48,245 nt of DNA from 2-02-FULL-45-10 sp964478235 (GTDB taxonomy: Bacteria; Patescibacteriota; Patescibacteriia; Magasanikbacterales; GWA2-37-8): the NCBI GenBank assembly GCA_964478235.1, contig CAYZGX010000007.1, positions 1 to 48,245 on the forward strand, given 5' to 3'. Below the pieces are notes generated by a model. That model did no database searches and had not been told where the DNA came from. It was given only the letters and a program-made list of their open reading frames with translations. Shown here in pieces: positions 15,703 through 24,513 of this stretch. How positions within the stretch are numbered: the first letter of the stretch is position 1; each line of letters opens with the position of its first letter. Made by a program: the position numbers and the translations under genes.

Positions 15703-15732
15703 ACGAAAAAATAAACAAACGAGAATAGCAGT

Positions 15733-15761
15733 AGTATACCAAAAAAAACTACCGATAGCAA
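15733..15761 (-). promoter_or_regulatory. promoter for galU and the downstream pilin transcript
   Basis: Minus strand TTGCTA (15756-15761), 17 nt, TATACT (15733-15738), just beyond the stop of the minor-pilin operon. Confidence 0.7.
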
Positions 15762-15766
15762 CGCAA

Positions 15767-17137
15767 CTATTGCACCTCTTCCCAACTGATTAAATTATAT
15801 TGTGAACCAACCGGAAAACCACCTGGTGGATTATAGGTTAAATTCGTATCATACGTTGCATTCGTCACCTCATACCCAGAAATAACTGAGCCGCCGCCAG
15901 ACGCCCAACTCCAAGTCCAAATACCACTTGAAATAACTGAGCCGTAGATAGACAAAACATCTTTCGTATTACCTGGATAATAATAACGCTTAGCCGCTCC
16001 ATTTTGAGCCAAAATTGCTGCGTTTATTTCTAAATCTTGCGGAGAATTATATGGAATAAGGATGTTTTGCTCAGCAACTAGCCCCAACACGTGTGTTCCA
16101 TCTTTAGCTAAATAAGTTATATCATCGCTAATGATGATCGACTTGCCAGCTTTCGTACCAACCGTCGCCCGCCCATTTACTACTCCACTCACCCACACAG
16201 TATCTTCCACATAAATAAAGCCATTTGATGGAATAGTATACACCGTTCCAGAACCGAGCGTTTTAACATCAATACACGGCCAAAAATAATTATTATCACC
16301 GACATCTTTAGCTTTATAACAATTTGTAGAGTTCACTTTATACGCTGTCACTGTACCATTACTATTAAACAACAAGCGCCATCCCTCTTTACCAGACGAA
16401 GTAAAATACAACCCGCCATTTTGAGCGCCAGTTTTTATTTCCGCTAATTTAGCAGTCACCGCATTAAAGTCCTGAGCCGGCGCTGGATAGCTCCAGTAGG
16501 CCGTTGGTCCACCATCACCCCAAATGCCTTCCTTAATTTGATTACCACACCCATGAAACGATTTACATGTATACGTGGCCATCGCACTCGTAATGGACGA
16601 GTCACCAACTCCATCAAAGCGAATACCGCCGTTGGCGTGAAATTTGCCATGCGTCGTTTCATCATCACCAATCCACACATCGGTATTACTCAAAAAAGCA
16701 TAGTCAGTGAGAGCTGGGAAACCAACGCGCGCTTTAATCGTACGACGACTATTGGGCTGACTAGCCATCCAACCAGTCGAAGAAATTGTCACCACCGTCG
16801 AGCCGTTCACCGGCGCTGTAATCCCTAGCGAAAAATAACCAATAGTTTCTCCGTTTTTATTAACAAAAGGATGAATATATGGCCCAGACGTCGCCGTACC
16901 ATCTTGAAAATCAGTCTGATTATGGGCCAAATGCCAGCGATAATACTCAATCCCCGCTTCGGCTATCTGAAGCGCCTGTTCACGATTCTTTTTATAGGTT
17001 GAAGCTGTATTTTCAGAGACAGCATACCCAGCCACCCCCACAGCGACTATTGAAAAAGCGATCGAACCAAATACCATTACGAATAACAAAATATTACCGC
17101 GAACATCTTTTTGAAACACTCTAAAAAACTGTCGCAT
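15767..17137 (-). CDS. PilX-type type IV pilus protein with large C-terminal domain
   Basis: 456 residues. The N-terminus has the PilX pattern: basic start, GNILLFVMVFGSIAFSIVA membrane helix, then NREQALQIAEAGIEYYRWHL. The rest (~380 residues) is probably beta-rich (many Gly, Thr, Asn; TGWMASQPNSRRTIKA), with a polymer-forming-cytoskeletal or adhesin-like character in the DDITYLA...VLGLVAEQNILIPYN stretch. It would initiate or cap type IV pili with a surface-exposed domain. One base separates it from the gene upstream. Confidence 0.75.
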   Translation of the reverse strand: MRQFFRVFQKDVRGNILLFVMVFGSIAFSIVAVGVAGYAVSENTASTYKKNREQALQIAEAGIEYYRWHLAHNQTDFQDGTATSGPYIHPFVNKNGETIGYFSLGITAPVNGSTVVTISSTGWMASQPNSRRTIKARVGFPALTDYAFLSNTDVWIGDDETTHGKFHANGGIRFDGVGDSSITSAMATYTCKSFHGCGNQIKEGIWGDGGPTAYWSYPAPAQDFNAVTAKLAEIKTGAQNGGLYFTSSGKEGWRLLFNSNGTVTAYKVNSTNCYKAKDVGDNNYFWPCIDVKTLGSGTVYTIPSNGFIYVEDTVWVSGVVNGRATVGTKAGKSIIISDDITYLAKDGTHVLGLVAEQNILIPYNSPQDLEINAAILAQNGAAKRYYYPGNTKDVLSIYGSVISSGIWTWSWASGGGSVISGYEVTNATYDTNLTYNPPGGFPVGSQYNLISWEEVQ

Positions 17138-17138
17138 A

Positions 17139-17750
17139 TTAATTGGATTTCAAATTTCGCAACTCTGTTTTTGATTGAATAATAATTGGCACTGGCGATT
17201 TTGTTGGATCGCGATCAAGCACCAATCTAATCTCCACTAAACGAACGGTTGTTACTGATACTGGCTGAGTAAGCGGAGTGCTTGTTGCCGCACCAGCATA
17301 GCTCTGGTTATAGTAAAAAAACCCGGTCGTACTAGATACGTAGTTCACCATACTAGTAATTGATTCGTTGTTCGTCGGATACGTCATTGGTGTACCAGTC
17401 GGTTTTATCACCCCTCGTTTAAACGTCCCTGTCGACGAGATAAAATAACGCACTCGTTCCACCAAAGAATCTGTGTCAACATTGGCATAAAAAACAATTG
17501 TTGACGTTCCCACTGTTTCCAACGGATAAGCTCCAATACTCGAAGCTCGGGCACCTCGTAATTCCCCAACAAATTCTTGCACCACCTGACGAGCCTGCCC
17601 CTGCGACAAAAGCTGGTCAAACACAATATCTTTGGAGCGAAGACTTACCAAAAAAACACTTATTACAGAACCAATTACTAATGTAGCGATCCCTATCGCT
17701 ACCAAAACCTCAAGCAAAGTAATACCTCGATTATCTTTAAAATACATCAT
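17139..17750 (-). CDS. type IV prepilin-like protein (PilW/GspJ type)
   Basis: 203 residues with a class III prepilin signal: short basic leader, G/ITLLEVLVAIGIATLVIGSV with Glu at +5, where the prepilin peptidase cuts after the Gly. The C-terminal part is a typical minor-pilin head (FYANVDTDSLVERVRYFISS). It sits between a PilV-like and a PilX-like gene with gaps of 1-3 bases, the usual minor-pilin order. The prepilin peptidase and the pilus motor are not in this window. Confidence 0.85.
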   Translation of the reverse strand: MMYFKDNRGITLLEVLVAIGIATLVIGSVISVFLVSLRSKDIVFDQLLSQGQARQVVQEFVGELRGARASSIGAYPLETVGTSTIVFYANVDTDSLVERVRYFISSTGTFKRGVIKPTGTPMTYPTNNESITSMVNYVSSTTGFFYYNQSYAGAATSTPLTQPVSVTTVRLVEIRLVLDRDPTKSPVPIIIQSKTELRNLKSN

Positions 17751-17753
17751 ATA

Positions 17754-19541
17754 TTACGGCACAGACATCATAACATCGGTTGAGCCAGCGCCAGAAATAT
17801 CTACTTCCCCACTCGCTGTCGTATAACCGTCACGGGTGACCTCGAGGGTATAGGTGCCAGCTGACAAACTACCAAAAAAACTCTGCCCTGGAGGCGCGCA
17901 ATCAGTGGTGTAGGTAAAAGCAATCTCCGAAACAACTGGGGTAACCGACTGGTCAGCAGTGGCCAAATACAAACGATAACGTAAGTACCGCTTACCAGAT
18001 AAATCAGGGTGAAGCACGGTACTTGAAGGCGTATAATAAGATAAAGCGGTACCATCTGGACCGGTAAAATTCCAGGTTGCTGGCGAGCTAGAATTACTTG
18101 TAGCCACCTGCACCAACACAGAGTTGAAGCCAACCCCCGAAGATTGTGATGCCGGATCAATAATAATATTAGTAAAATTAACCGCTTCATTAATATCAAA
18201 GGTTGAGGACTCAAGCCAGCCACTTAACGCATAGTGCTGTCCTGTCCGCCTCAAGCTTATATCTCCGGCCGGGCTATCATTATCAACATTTCCATCATCA
18301 GAGAAGTACGCTGTATCGTCAATTCCAATCGCCTGACCATCATTCCCCGACCAATCAGTCTGGCGAGTGTAGCCAAGCCCAGTCACCCGAGTGGCATCAT
18401 ATCCAGTCTTTGTTAGCCGAACAGTCGCGTCAGAGAGCGGCAATTGTGTACCAGCATCTTTTACCTTCACCAAAAAAGAATGGCTAGTATGCGGAGTCAA
18501 AATAACTGTTGCATCCTGAGTCATACCAGGCGACAACGACCACGGAGCCATTGGAATGGTGCCAGCTATATCATAGATTGCTCCCGATGTGCTTGGGGTA
18601 TATGTATCCCACTCAAGCCCACTGACCAAATAATCACCCTGTGCATCGGTAGTGATAATTTGATTATATTTATAAATTGTCGGATCAGTGCCAATACTTT
18701 TATTACCCCGCAACGTAACCGATGTGGCCCCCAAATCACTACACGCTGGTGTTAAAGCGTGTAAACTCAAGGCGCCAAGCGTATCAATCGCAAAACTAAT
18801 ATTAGTGATCGACTGGCTTACCACATTGGCTGGTAGACGAATTGGATTTGGAACACTTAAAGAGACTGGTACCGTATAATCAGATGAATAACCACTCTTT
18901 CCAACAGTAATGTTGTACGTCATTGTCCCTGTTGGTGTATCAATAATACGCAAATACCCCTGCGAATCAGTCACGTCATTAATAGAAATAGGTGGCGAAA
19001 TAGAATTGTTGGTAATTTGCACCGTTGCTCCAGATACTGGTAAACCAAGTGCGTCAAACACGTTCACAAACAAAGCCCCGTTACTCGAAGCTCCTTCCAA
19101 ATTCTTTGGAGCCACCCGAGCACTCAATGCCACCGGCTGTTGCTGACCACAGGTCAAACATTGAGCCGCTATTTCTATCAGCTTGTAATCGGCTGGTGCT
19201 GTGTCATTTGGCGAACCACCAAGCGTTCCATCAAATGGGTCATCAATATTGCGCACAGTAGTTGTCACTGAAAACGTAATGCCATTACGAACAATACTCT
19301 GATTAGCAATCAAGACCCCTGTTGGGACACCACCCACTGTTCCAATCTGTTCAAACGGAACATTACGAGCAATTTCTAGATATTCATTAGCTAGCGCTGT
19401 TTCAAGAATAGTTAATCGAGATTGATACACGATCTTAAAAACAAATGACAACGAACTGTATACCCCTAGCGCAAATAACAAAAAAAGGGCGACACCAACG
19501 GACACCTCAAGAATCGTAAACCCTCGCTTAGTATGTAGCAT
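17754..19541 (-). CDS. PilV-type prepilin with carboxypeptidase-regulatory-like domains
   Basis: 595 residues from the ATG at 19541. The prepilin signal is HTKRGFTILEVSVGVALFLL (cleavage after Gly, Glu at +5). Most PilV proteins are 150-200 residues; here the head is followed by at least two beta-sandwich modules with the carboxypeptidase-regulatory-like pattern: NVFDALGLPVSGATVQITN...DSQGYLRI (about 180-220), VKDAGTQLPLSDATVRLT (about 375) and a last GTYTLEVTRDGYTTASGEVD (about 570). These modules are common in surface adhesins. The -10 TATACT lies 12 nt before the ATG. Likely a tip minor pilin carrying an adhesive arm. Confidence 0.8.
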   Translation of the reverse strand: MLHTKRGFTILEVSVGVALFLLFALGVYSSLSFVFKIVYQSRLTILETALANEYLEIARNVPFEQIGTVGGVPTGVLIANQSIVRNGITFSVTTTVRNIDDPFDGTLGGSPNDTAPADYKLIEIAAQCLTCGQQQPVALSARVAPKNLEGASSNGALFVNVFDALGLPVSGATVQITNNSISPPISINDVTDSQGYLRIIDTPTGTMTYNITVGKSGYSSDYTVPVSLSVPNPIRLPANVVSQSITNISFAIDTLGALSLHALTPACSDLGATSVTLRGNKSIGTDPTIYKYNQIITTDAQGDYLVSGLEWDTYTPSTSGAIYDIAGTIPMAPWSLSPGMTQDATVILTPHTSHSFLVKVKDAGTQLPLSDATVRLTKTGYDATRVTGLGYTRQTDWSGNDGQAIGIDDTAYFSDDGNVDNDSPAGDISLRRTGQHYALSGWLESSTFDINEAVNFTNIIIDPASQSSGVGFNSVLVQVATSNSSSPATWNFTGPDGTALSYYTPSSTVLHPDLSGKRYLRYRLYLATADQSVTPVVSEIAFTYTTDCAPPGQSFFGSLSAGTYTLEVTRDGYTTASGEVDISGAGSTDVMMSVP

Positions 19542-19592
19542 AGGAATACAAACAGTATAGCATACTTTTACTACGAAACCTACGACAAACTC

Positions 19593-19621
19593 TTGATCTT
19601 TGCCCAAAACCGTGCTAGTAT
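19593..19621 (+). promoter_or_regulatory. promoter for tRNA-Leu(TAA)
   Basis: TTGATC (19593-19598), 17 nt, TAGTAT (19616-19621). Confidence 0.6.
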
Positions 19622-19643
19622 GCTCTCGGACAATTACATCTCT

Positions 19644-19725
19644 GCCCAGGTGGCGAAATTGGTAGACGCAAGGGACTTAAAATCCCTCGACTTCGGTCAT
19701 GCGGGTTCGATTCCCGCCCTGGGCA
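19644..19725 (+). tRNA. tRNA-Leu (anticodon TAA)
   Basis: 82-nt class II tRNA: acceptor GCCCAGG/CCTGGGC, anticodon loop CTTAAAA (TAA), variable arm CGACTTCGGTCAT, T-arm GCGGGTTCGATTCCCGC. CCA is not encoded. Confidence 0.95.
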
Positions 19726-19734
19726 CACATAGTA

Positions 19735-19766
19735 GAGCAGACTCAACACGGGTCTGCTTTCTTTTT
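19735..19766 (+). terminator. terminator after tRNA-Leu(TAA)
   Basis: GCAGACTC AACAC GGGTCTGC followed by TTTCTTTTT. Confidence 0.85.
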
Positions 19767-19792
19767 ACGCATTTTTACGTACCAAAAAATTA

Positions 19793-19812
19793 CTTTGGCT
19801 AATTTTAGCCAA
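19793..19812. promoter_or_regulatory. palindrome TTTGGCTAA-TT-TTAGCCAAA upstream of a strong promoter
   Basis: A perfect 9-bp inverted repeat eight bases before the -35 at 19821. The half-site TTTGGCTAA recurs upstream of other promoters in this window (30950, 41544). It may be a regulator-binding site. Confidence 0.5.
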
Positions 19813-19820
19813 AAAAGCCC

Positions 19821-19849
19821 TTGACAAAACCGGTTTTTTATGCTATACT
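19821..19849 (+). promoter_or_regulatory. strong promoter with structured leader for the 47-residue peptide
   Basis: TTGACA, 17 nt, TATACT. The ~130-nt leader to 19987 holds a hairpin with arms TCGACTTT/AAAGTCGA (about 19875-19900) and a second with arms TTAAG/CTTAA (about 19918-19938). The leader is as long as the coding part, which suggests RNA-level control. Confidence 0.8.
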
Positions 19850-19987
19850 ATCTCTATTGAAACTGACAGCCCGTTCGACTTTACTCATGAAAAAGTCGAG
19901 CACATTAACCGATGCTTTTAAGACAAAAGTGTTTCTTAAGTGCGTCCCACTGCGAGTTTAATTAATCATTATCTTTCATACATTACT

Positions 19988-20131
19988 ATGCAAACCTATC
20001 CAATCAATCAAGAAATTATCTTACAGCCTAAAATACTACCGCGAACAGTCCAAGACGAACATCTCTTAGTCGCTCTTTCTTTCTTAGTCATGTCGTTATC
20101 AAGCATCGTCTTAAGTAACCCGCCAATGTAA
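19988..20131 (+). CDS. 47-residue membrane microprotein related to the next two genes
   Basis: MQTYPINQEIILQPKILPRT... then VQDEHLLVALSFLVMSLSSI and a short tail. The segment EH.LVALSFLVMSLSSIVL aligns with PHEHFIMALSFFIIALSGVI and PHEHFIVALSFLVISLSGII near the N-termini of the proteins at 20305 and 21388. It is therefore the N-terminal membrane module of that family without any ectodomain, either a free-standing peptide or a truncated paralogue. Own promoter, leader and terminator argue that it is expressed. No clear Shine-Dalgarno site. Confidence 0.65.
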   Translation: MQTYPINQEIILQPKILPRTVQDEHLLVALSFLVMSLSSIVLSNPPM

Positions 20132-20206
20132 ATCACTAATCATCTTTAATCTACCCTTATGTAGAAAACAAACTCAGCTAAAACAATTTATCACCTGTTA
20201 CCACTA

Positions 20207-20236
20207 CCCGCCCTACCCAGGACGGGATTATTTTTA
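20207..20236 (+). terminator. terminator after the 47-residue ORF
   Basis: CCCGCCCT ACC CAGGACGGG followed by ATTATTTTT. Confidence 0.7.
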
Positions 20237-20304
20237 GGAAAATTATCGCACCTTCTTTTGTTTTGTGGTATACTATTCTTATCCTTAACTTCTCAAGGGG
20301 GTTT

Positions 20305-21372
20305 ATGCCTACCAAAAAACTTTCTCGTCCGCGAAAAAGTCTGGTAAAACAAACTAAAACAAAAGCGATCACACCAACCCGTGTGGCTCTTTCGTTTCCC
20401 CTACCAGCCGCAGCCTATCACCACATCCCCCACGAGCATTTCATCATGGCTCTATCTTTTTTTATTATTGCCCTGTCTGGTGTTATCCTGATCAACAAGC
20501 CTGTTTCCGCCAAAAACACTCTAAAAAGGCCAGCAGTGGTCGTTGTTTGCCAAGACCCTGATCAATCTAACCCAAATATCCAAGGTACAACAGTTCTTAC
20601 CGAAATCAATAACACCACCGACAACCAAGAAACAAAGTCACTCCAAACAGACGCTTGTGTCAACGCTGATACTGTCCGAGAATATGTGTGCGGACCAAAA
20701 GGACAAACCATTACTTCTAAACTATCTTTCTGCGGAAACGGTCGCGCATGCTCAAACGGAGCCTGTCTTGTTTCTTCCTCGACGCCATCGCTTCTTCCAG
20801 AAATCACCACCCCAACAGTTGGCGCACCTCTTTCTCTCACCCCGCCATCATCCATGAGTTTTAATATTACCGCGAGTGCTGTTTTTCCACCCGCTGATGC
20901 TGTTTTAGCTCAAACCATCATCTCCGGCACGCATATTGCCCGTTTTAAAGTAAGTAACGACAGCACCACTCGCGTGAATATCACTGGGTTTCGCTTCACC
21001 GACAATGGCGCGCACACCGGCACCAGCACCACCTTTCGCCTCTATGCCTCCGATGGAAACAGCCCAAACTACACCGGAACTATTGTTGCCGACAACCAAT
21101 CAACACTTACCTTTAATTCGCTGAACGGCGGCGAAGGAGTGACGATCGAAGCTGGTAGTTACCGTTATTTTTCAGTTGCTATCAAACAACTCGGCGCTCT
21201 CACCAGTGGCGATAGCTTTAACTTGTCTATTGCCACACTGGCTGACGCTCAATACAAAGTACTTGAAGCAGACTTAGGCTATGATGGTAATAAAAACGGT
21301 ACTGTACAAGATGCTATTAGCGGTTTATTTATCGAAGGTAAGCCGGTAGCTGGCACGCTTTTAAAACAGTAA
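20305..21372 (+). CDS. secreted/surface protein with PHEHF N-terminal motif
   Basis: 355 residues from the ATG at 20305, preceded by AAGGGGG and an extended -10 (TGGTATACT at 20268-20276). A ~45-residue basic, Pro-rich cytoplasmic leader ends in the membrane module HHIPHEHFIMALSFFIIALS. A Cys-containing region follows (DACVNADTVREYVCG, ACSNGACLVS), then a Ser/Thr/Pro linker and a C-terminal beta domain of ~150 residues (TIISGTHIARFKVSNDSTTR, NGAHTGTSTTFRLYASDGN). The same order is found in the next gene. Probably membrane-anchored with the C-terminal part outside. Function unknown. Confidence 0.75.
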   Translation: MPTKKLSRPRKSLVKQTKTKAITPTRVALSFPLPAAAYHHIPHEHFIMALSFFIIALSGVILINKPVSAKNTLKRPAVVVVCQDPDQSNPNIQGTTVLTEINNTTDNQETKSLQTDACVNADTVREYVCGPKGQTITSKLSFCGNGRACSNGACLVSSSTPSLLPEITTPTVGAPLSLTPPSSMSFNITASAVFPPADAVLAQTIISGTHIARFKVSNDSTTRVNITGFRFTDNGAHTGTSTTFRLYASDGNSPNYTGTIVADNQSTLTFNSLNGGEGVTIEAGSYRYFSVAIKQLGALTSGDSFNLSIATLADAQYKVLEADLGYDGNKNGTVQDAISGLFIEGKPVAGTLLKQ

Positions 21373-21387
21373 CTATAATTTTTACAT

Positions 21388-23361
21388 ATGCCGTCAAAAG
21401 GAACCTCCTATAAGCGTCGCCCAAAAACGATTACGCCAACGCCACCGACTCCATCGCCTCTTCCACCACATTATCACCATATCCCTCACGAACATTTTAT
21501 CGTCGCGTTGTCTTTTTTAGTGATTTCTCTGTCGGGCATTATCATGAATTTCAGCCAAGCAAGCGCTCAAGGCGGTCGCCAACCGATCAATAAAGTTGTT
21601 TGTAGTGACTCAGACAATGGTAGTAACTCTAAGGTCGCCGGCAAAACCACTCTCACCAGAATAAACACTCAAAATCCAAAAATAAAAACCATCACTAGTA
21701 GCAAGTCCGACGCCTGTGTTGGCGCAGCTAGTGTTCGTGAATACTCCTGCTCTATCAGAAACGGCCAAGGTGTTATCACCTCACAGGTAATCTCCTGTGG
21801 CAGTAAGGCCTACTGTTCAAAAGGAGCCTGTATTACTCGTAGCCCAATCTCGCAACAAGTGGTGAGCTCTACCCCTCCAGTAGCAACGACTCCCTCTACT
21901 ACACCAAGCAGCACCCCTCCAGTTACCGCCTCATACTACGGAAGCTGTATTGTCCGCGACAGCTTTACTAGCGCCCCTGCATTCACCGCCGAAGATGTAG
22001 GCGAAGGTTACGTTAAACGAAGCATCCCAAACATCTCAAACTACGAACAGATTGCTCGAGAATGTACTCCGGCCATCTATCAAGAATTAGAGAATCGTTT
22101 TTGCCAAGGAAATCGAAAAAATAATCAAATTCATAACTACACTGCCTTTTCTCAACTTCCAGATAGTTTAGGAACAATCGGTGATTCATACGGTTGCCCT
22201 GCCACCGGTTGTAATTGGCGTTATTGCCCAGGTGCAGTCACCAGTACTCCGCGAACTACCCCACCAACAACCACTCCTTCGAGCACGCCTCCGGTCGCTG
22301 TAGCAAGCACCACCCCACCTCGCCTCATCCCAGCTTGCGAAACCTTCTTTGGCTGTACTGTCCTCGGTGTAAACACCGTCGCCAGCCAAAGCACCAATAT
22401 CGGCGAATATCATTTTGATCTCCGACACCCTTCTCCAACATCAGAAATAACTGAAATTCATTCTGTTAGCTTTATTTTAGAAGGTTCTTACATCAAACCA
22501 GCTAGTGGTGACGATCGAGTAACTATCGATGCCTATTATGGAAATACTAAGGTTGGTAGTGGAGTAGTGGCAGGTGTAGAAAATGGTAGAAGTCATGTCA
22601 CCACCATTACCTTCTCGCCAGTCATCAGAACCAGTGACGCACTCCAACAAAGCTACTTCAACACATTAGTCCTCAAAGCCGATACCACTGATACAGATTT
22701 TGGAGTTCAACCAGGAGAAACAAAAACACTGCGTCCATATATACAAGTTTTCTCTTGGAAAGACCCGGCCACTCAAGTCGTACGAGAGCAGTCAGCTGAA
22801 GGTCGCGACGACTATCGTAGCTTTACCAAAGCAGTAAGCTCAACCACAGCAGTCAACACTCTCCCGATGATACTCATCACTGCCGATGCTCCAGTTCCAG
22901 CGGGCTCAAGTGTCACCCAAGCAATTTTGCGAGGCACTCAGCTTGGACGATTCAAAGTTACTAACATGGGCTGGGTAAAAGCCACTGTTGAAAAAATTGC
23001 CTTAGCTGATTACGGCACTCACACTGGCACTTCAACCTTGTTCGACCTTGTCTACTCCGACCAAAACAGTACTAACTACACTCAAAACAGTGTTGGTACT
23101 CAAAACAATCTCATCTTCAACAACACTAGTATAAGTATTGATGGTGGTGCTTACCGCTACATCACTGTGGTACTCAAAGATCTTGGCGGAAGTGTTTCAG
23201 GCGACTCCTACGGCCTCTATGTCCACCCTGGGATTACTTCAACCTTTAGCGCCCTCGAATATGACCTTGGCTTCGACTACACCTTAGACGGCGATCTAAA
23301 TGACACCGCTTACGGCGAAATTCAAGGTAAACCAGTTCTCGGCGCAGTAGTTAAATACTAA
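21388..23361 (+). CDS. larger paralogous surface protein with PHEHF motif
   Basis: 657 residues, 15 bases after the previous gene. A basic Pro-rich leader and HHIPHEHFIVALSFLVISLS are followed by a Cys-containing region (SDACVGAASVREYSCSI, YCSKGACITR) like that of its neighbour. A Cys-rich insert between two Thr/Pro/Ser linkers (about 185-285) is unique to this protein. A middle beta domain (GCTVLGVNTVASQSTNIGEY onward) and a C-terminal domain (AILRGTQLGRFKVTN, YGTHTGTSTLFDLVYSDQN) end it. The C-terminal domain aligns with that of the 355-residue protein. The Thr/Pro linkers fit a protein spanning the cell envelope. No enzymatic motif seen. Confidence 0.75.
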   Translation: MPSKGTSYKRRPKTITPTPPTPSPLPPHYHHIPHEHFIVALSFLVISLSGIIMNFSQASAQGGRQPINKVVCSDSDNGSNSKVAGKTTLTRINTQNPKIKTITSSKSDACVGAASVREYSCSIRNGQGVITSQVISCGSKAYCSKGACITRSPISQQVVSSTPPVATTPSTTPSSTPPVTASYYGSCIVRDSFTSAPAFTAEDVGEGYVKRSIPNISNYEQIARECTPAIYQELENRFCQGNRKNNQIHNYTAFSQLPDSLGTIGDSYGCPATGCNWRYCPGAVTSTPRTTPPTTTPSSTPPVAVASTTPPRLIPACETFFGCTVLGVNTVASQSTNIGEYHFDLRHPSPTSEITEIHSVSFILEGSYIKPASGDDRVTIDAYYGNTKVGSGVVAGVENGRSHVTTITFSPVIRTSDALQQSYFNTLVLKADTTDTDFGVQPGETKTLRPYIQVFSWKDPATQVVREQSAEGRDDYRSFTKAVSSTTAVNTLPMILITADAPVPAGSSVTQAILRGTQLGRFKVTNMGWVKATVEKIALADYGTHTGTSTLFDLVYSDQNSTNYTQNSVGTQNNLIFNNTSISIDGGAYRYITVVLKDLGGSVSGDSYGLYVHPGITSTFSALEYDLGFDYTLDGDLNDTAYGEIQGKPVLGAVVKY

Positions 23362-23374
23362 AACATCTTACAAC

Positions 23375-23403
23375 AAAACCTGCTCCACCTGAGCAGGTTT
23401 TTT
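23375..23403 (+). terminator. terminator after the surface-protein pair
   Basis: AAAACCTGCTC CACCT GAGCAGGTTTTTT. Confidence 0.9.
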
Positions 23404-23408
23404 GTATA

Positions 23409-23437
23409 TAGACGAAAAAAATCTTTTCCCCTATACT
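23409..23437 (+). promoter_or_regulatory. ruvB promoter giving a near-leaderless mRNA
   Basis: TAGACG (23409-23414), 17 nt, TATACT (23432-23437). Only nine bases separate the -10 from the ATG at 23447, so the transcript would start within about three bases of the start codon. Confidence 0.6.
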
Positions 23438-23446
23438 ACCCCCACT

Positions 23447-24481
23447 ATGCTGACCGAAGAACTTTCTGCCGACCCGCTCGAGGAGCGTCTCACCGAGCCG
23501 GTGGCCACCCCCGAAGAAGCCAATTTTGACACTTCCCTTCGCCCGCGCGAACTGGGCGACTTTGTTGGCCAAGAACACATCAAACAAAACCTCCTGATTG
23601 CGATTGAGGCAGCCAAAAAACGCACCGAACCACTCGAACACGTGCTTCTCTATGGCAATCCAGGGCTTGGCAAAACAACACTTGCCACGATTATTGCCCG
23701 CGAGATGGGGGCACCTATCAAAATTACCTCTGGCCCAGCGCTCGAAAAAGTTGGCGACCTCGCCGCAATTCTTTCCAATCTTCAAGAAGGTGAAATTTTA
23801 TTTATCGATGAAATCCACCGGATGAATAAAACCATCGAAGAGGTGCTCTACCCCGCTCTCGAAGACTATTCTTTAGACATTATTCTTGGTCATGGTCCCG
23901 CTGCCCGCACCATCCGCATGCCCCTCAACCGCTTTACTCTGATTGGCGCCACCACCAAGCTTAGTATGGTATCAAATCCACTCCGCGACCGTTTTGGACA
24001 TGTCTATCACCTTAATTTTTACGAACACAGCGATATTGAACGAATCGTTCGCCGAAATGCCGGGCTGCTCAACGTCTCTGTTGATGAAATCGCCCTACCT
24101 CTTATCGCTTCACGCGCCCGCCGCACTCCACGCATCGCCAATCGCCTTCTCAAGCGCATTCGTGATACTGCCGAAGTAGAAAACAACGGCGCAATTGATG
24201 AAGCAGTCACCAAACGCACCTTTAGTCTGCTCGGCATCGACACGCACGGTCTCGACGAAATCGATCGCCGCCTCCTCAAACACCTGATAGAAAAATGTGG
24301 TGGCGGACCAGTCGGCCTCAACACTCTGGCTGCAGCTATCGCCGAAGAAATGGCCACTATTGAAGATATCTACGAACCGTTTTTACTTCAAATTGGCTTT
24401 CTCGAGCGCACCCCGCGCGGTCGCAAAGCCACCCCAGCCGCCTACGCTCATCTCAACATCACCGAGCCACCTCGCGAATAA
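23447..24481 (+). CDS. ruvB: Holliday junction branch migration helicase RuvB
   Basis: 344 residues, full length. It is the AAA+ motor that drives branch migration with RuvA at Holliday junctions. Motifs: RPRELGDFVGQEHIKQNL, Walker A YGNPGLGKTTLA (about 66-77), Walker B ILFIDEIHRMN, sensor GATTKLSMVSNPLRDRFG, and the C-terminal winged helix with GGPVGLNTLAAAIAEE and FLERTPRGRKATPAAY. ruvA and ruvC are not adjacent. The start is set by the promoter position; the longer frame from 23402 begins before the predicted transcript. Confidence 0.97.
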   Translation: MLTEELSADPLEERLTEPVATPEEANFDTSLRPRELGDFVGQEHIKQNLLIAIEAAKKRTEPLEHVLLYGNPGLGKTTLATIIAREMGAPIKITSGPALEKVGDLAAILSNLQEGEILFIDEIHRMNKTIEEVLYPALEDYSLDIILGHGPAARTIRMPLNRFTLIGATTKLSMVSNPLRDRFGHVYHLNFYEHSDIERIVRRNAGLLNVSVDEIALPLIASRARRTPRIANRLLKRIRDTAEVENNGAIDEAVTKRTFSLLGIDTHGLDEIDRRLLKHLIEKCGGGPVGLNTLAAAIAEEMATIEDIYEPFLLQIGFLERTPRGRKATPAAYAHLNITEPPRE

Positions 24482-24512
24482 AAAATCCCGACCACTGACG
24501 GTCGGGATTTTC
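24482..24512. terminator. bidirectional terminator between ruvB and the PBP gene
   Basis: AAAATCCCGACC ACTGAC GGTCGGGATTTTCTTT lies between two convergent genes and can serve both. Confidence 0.9.
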
Positions 24513-24513
24513 T

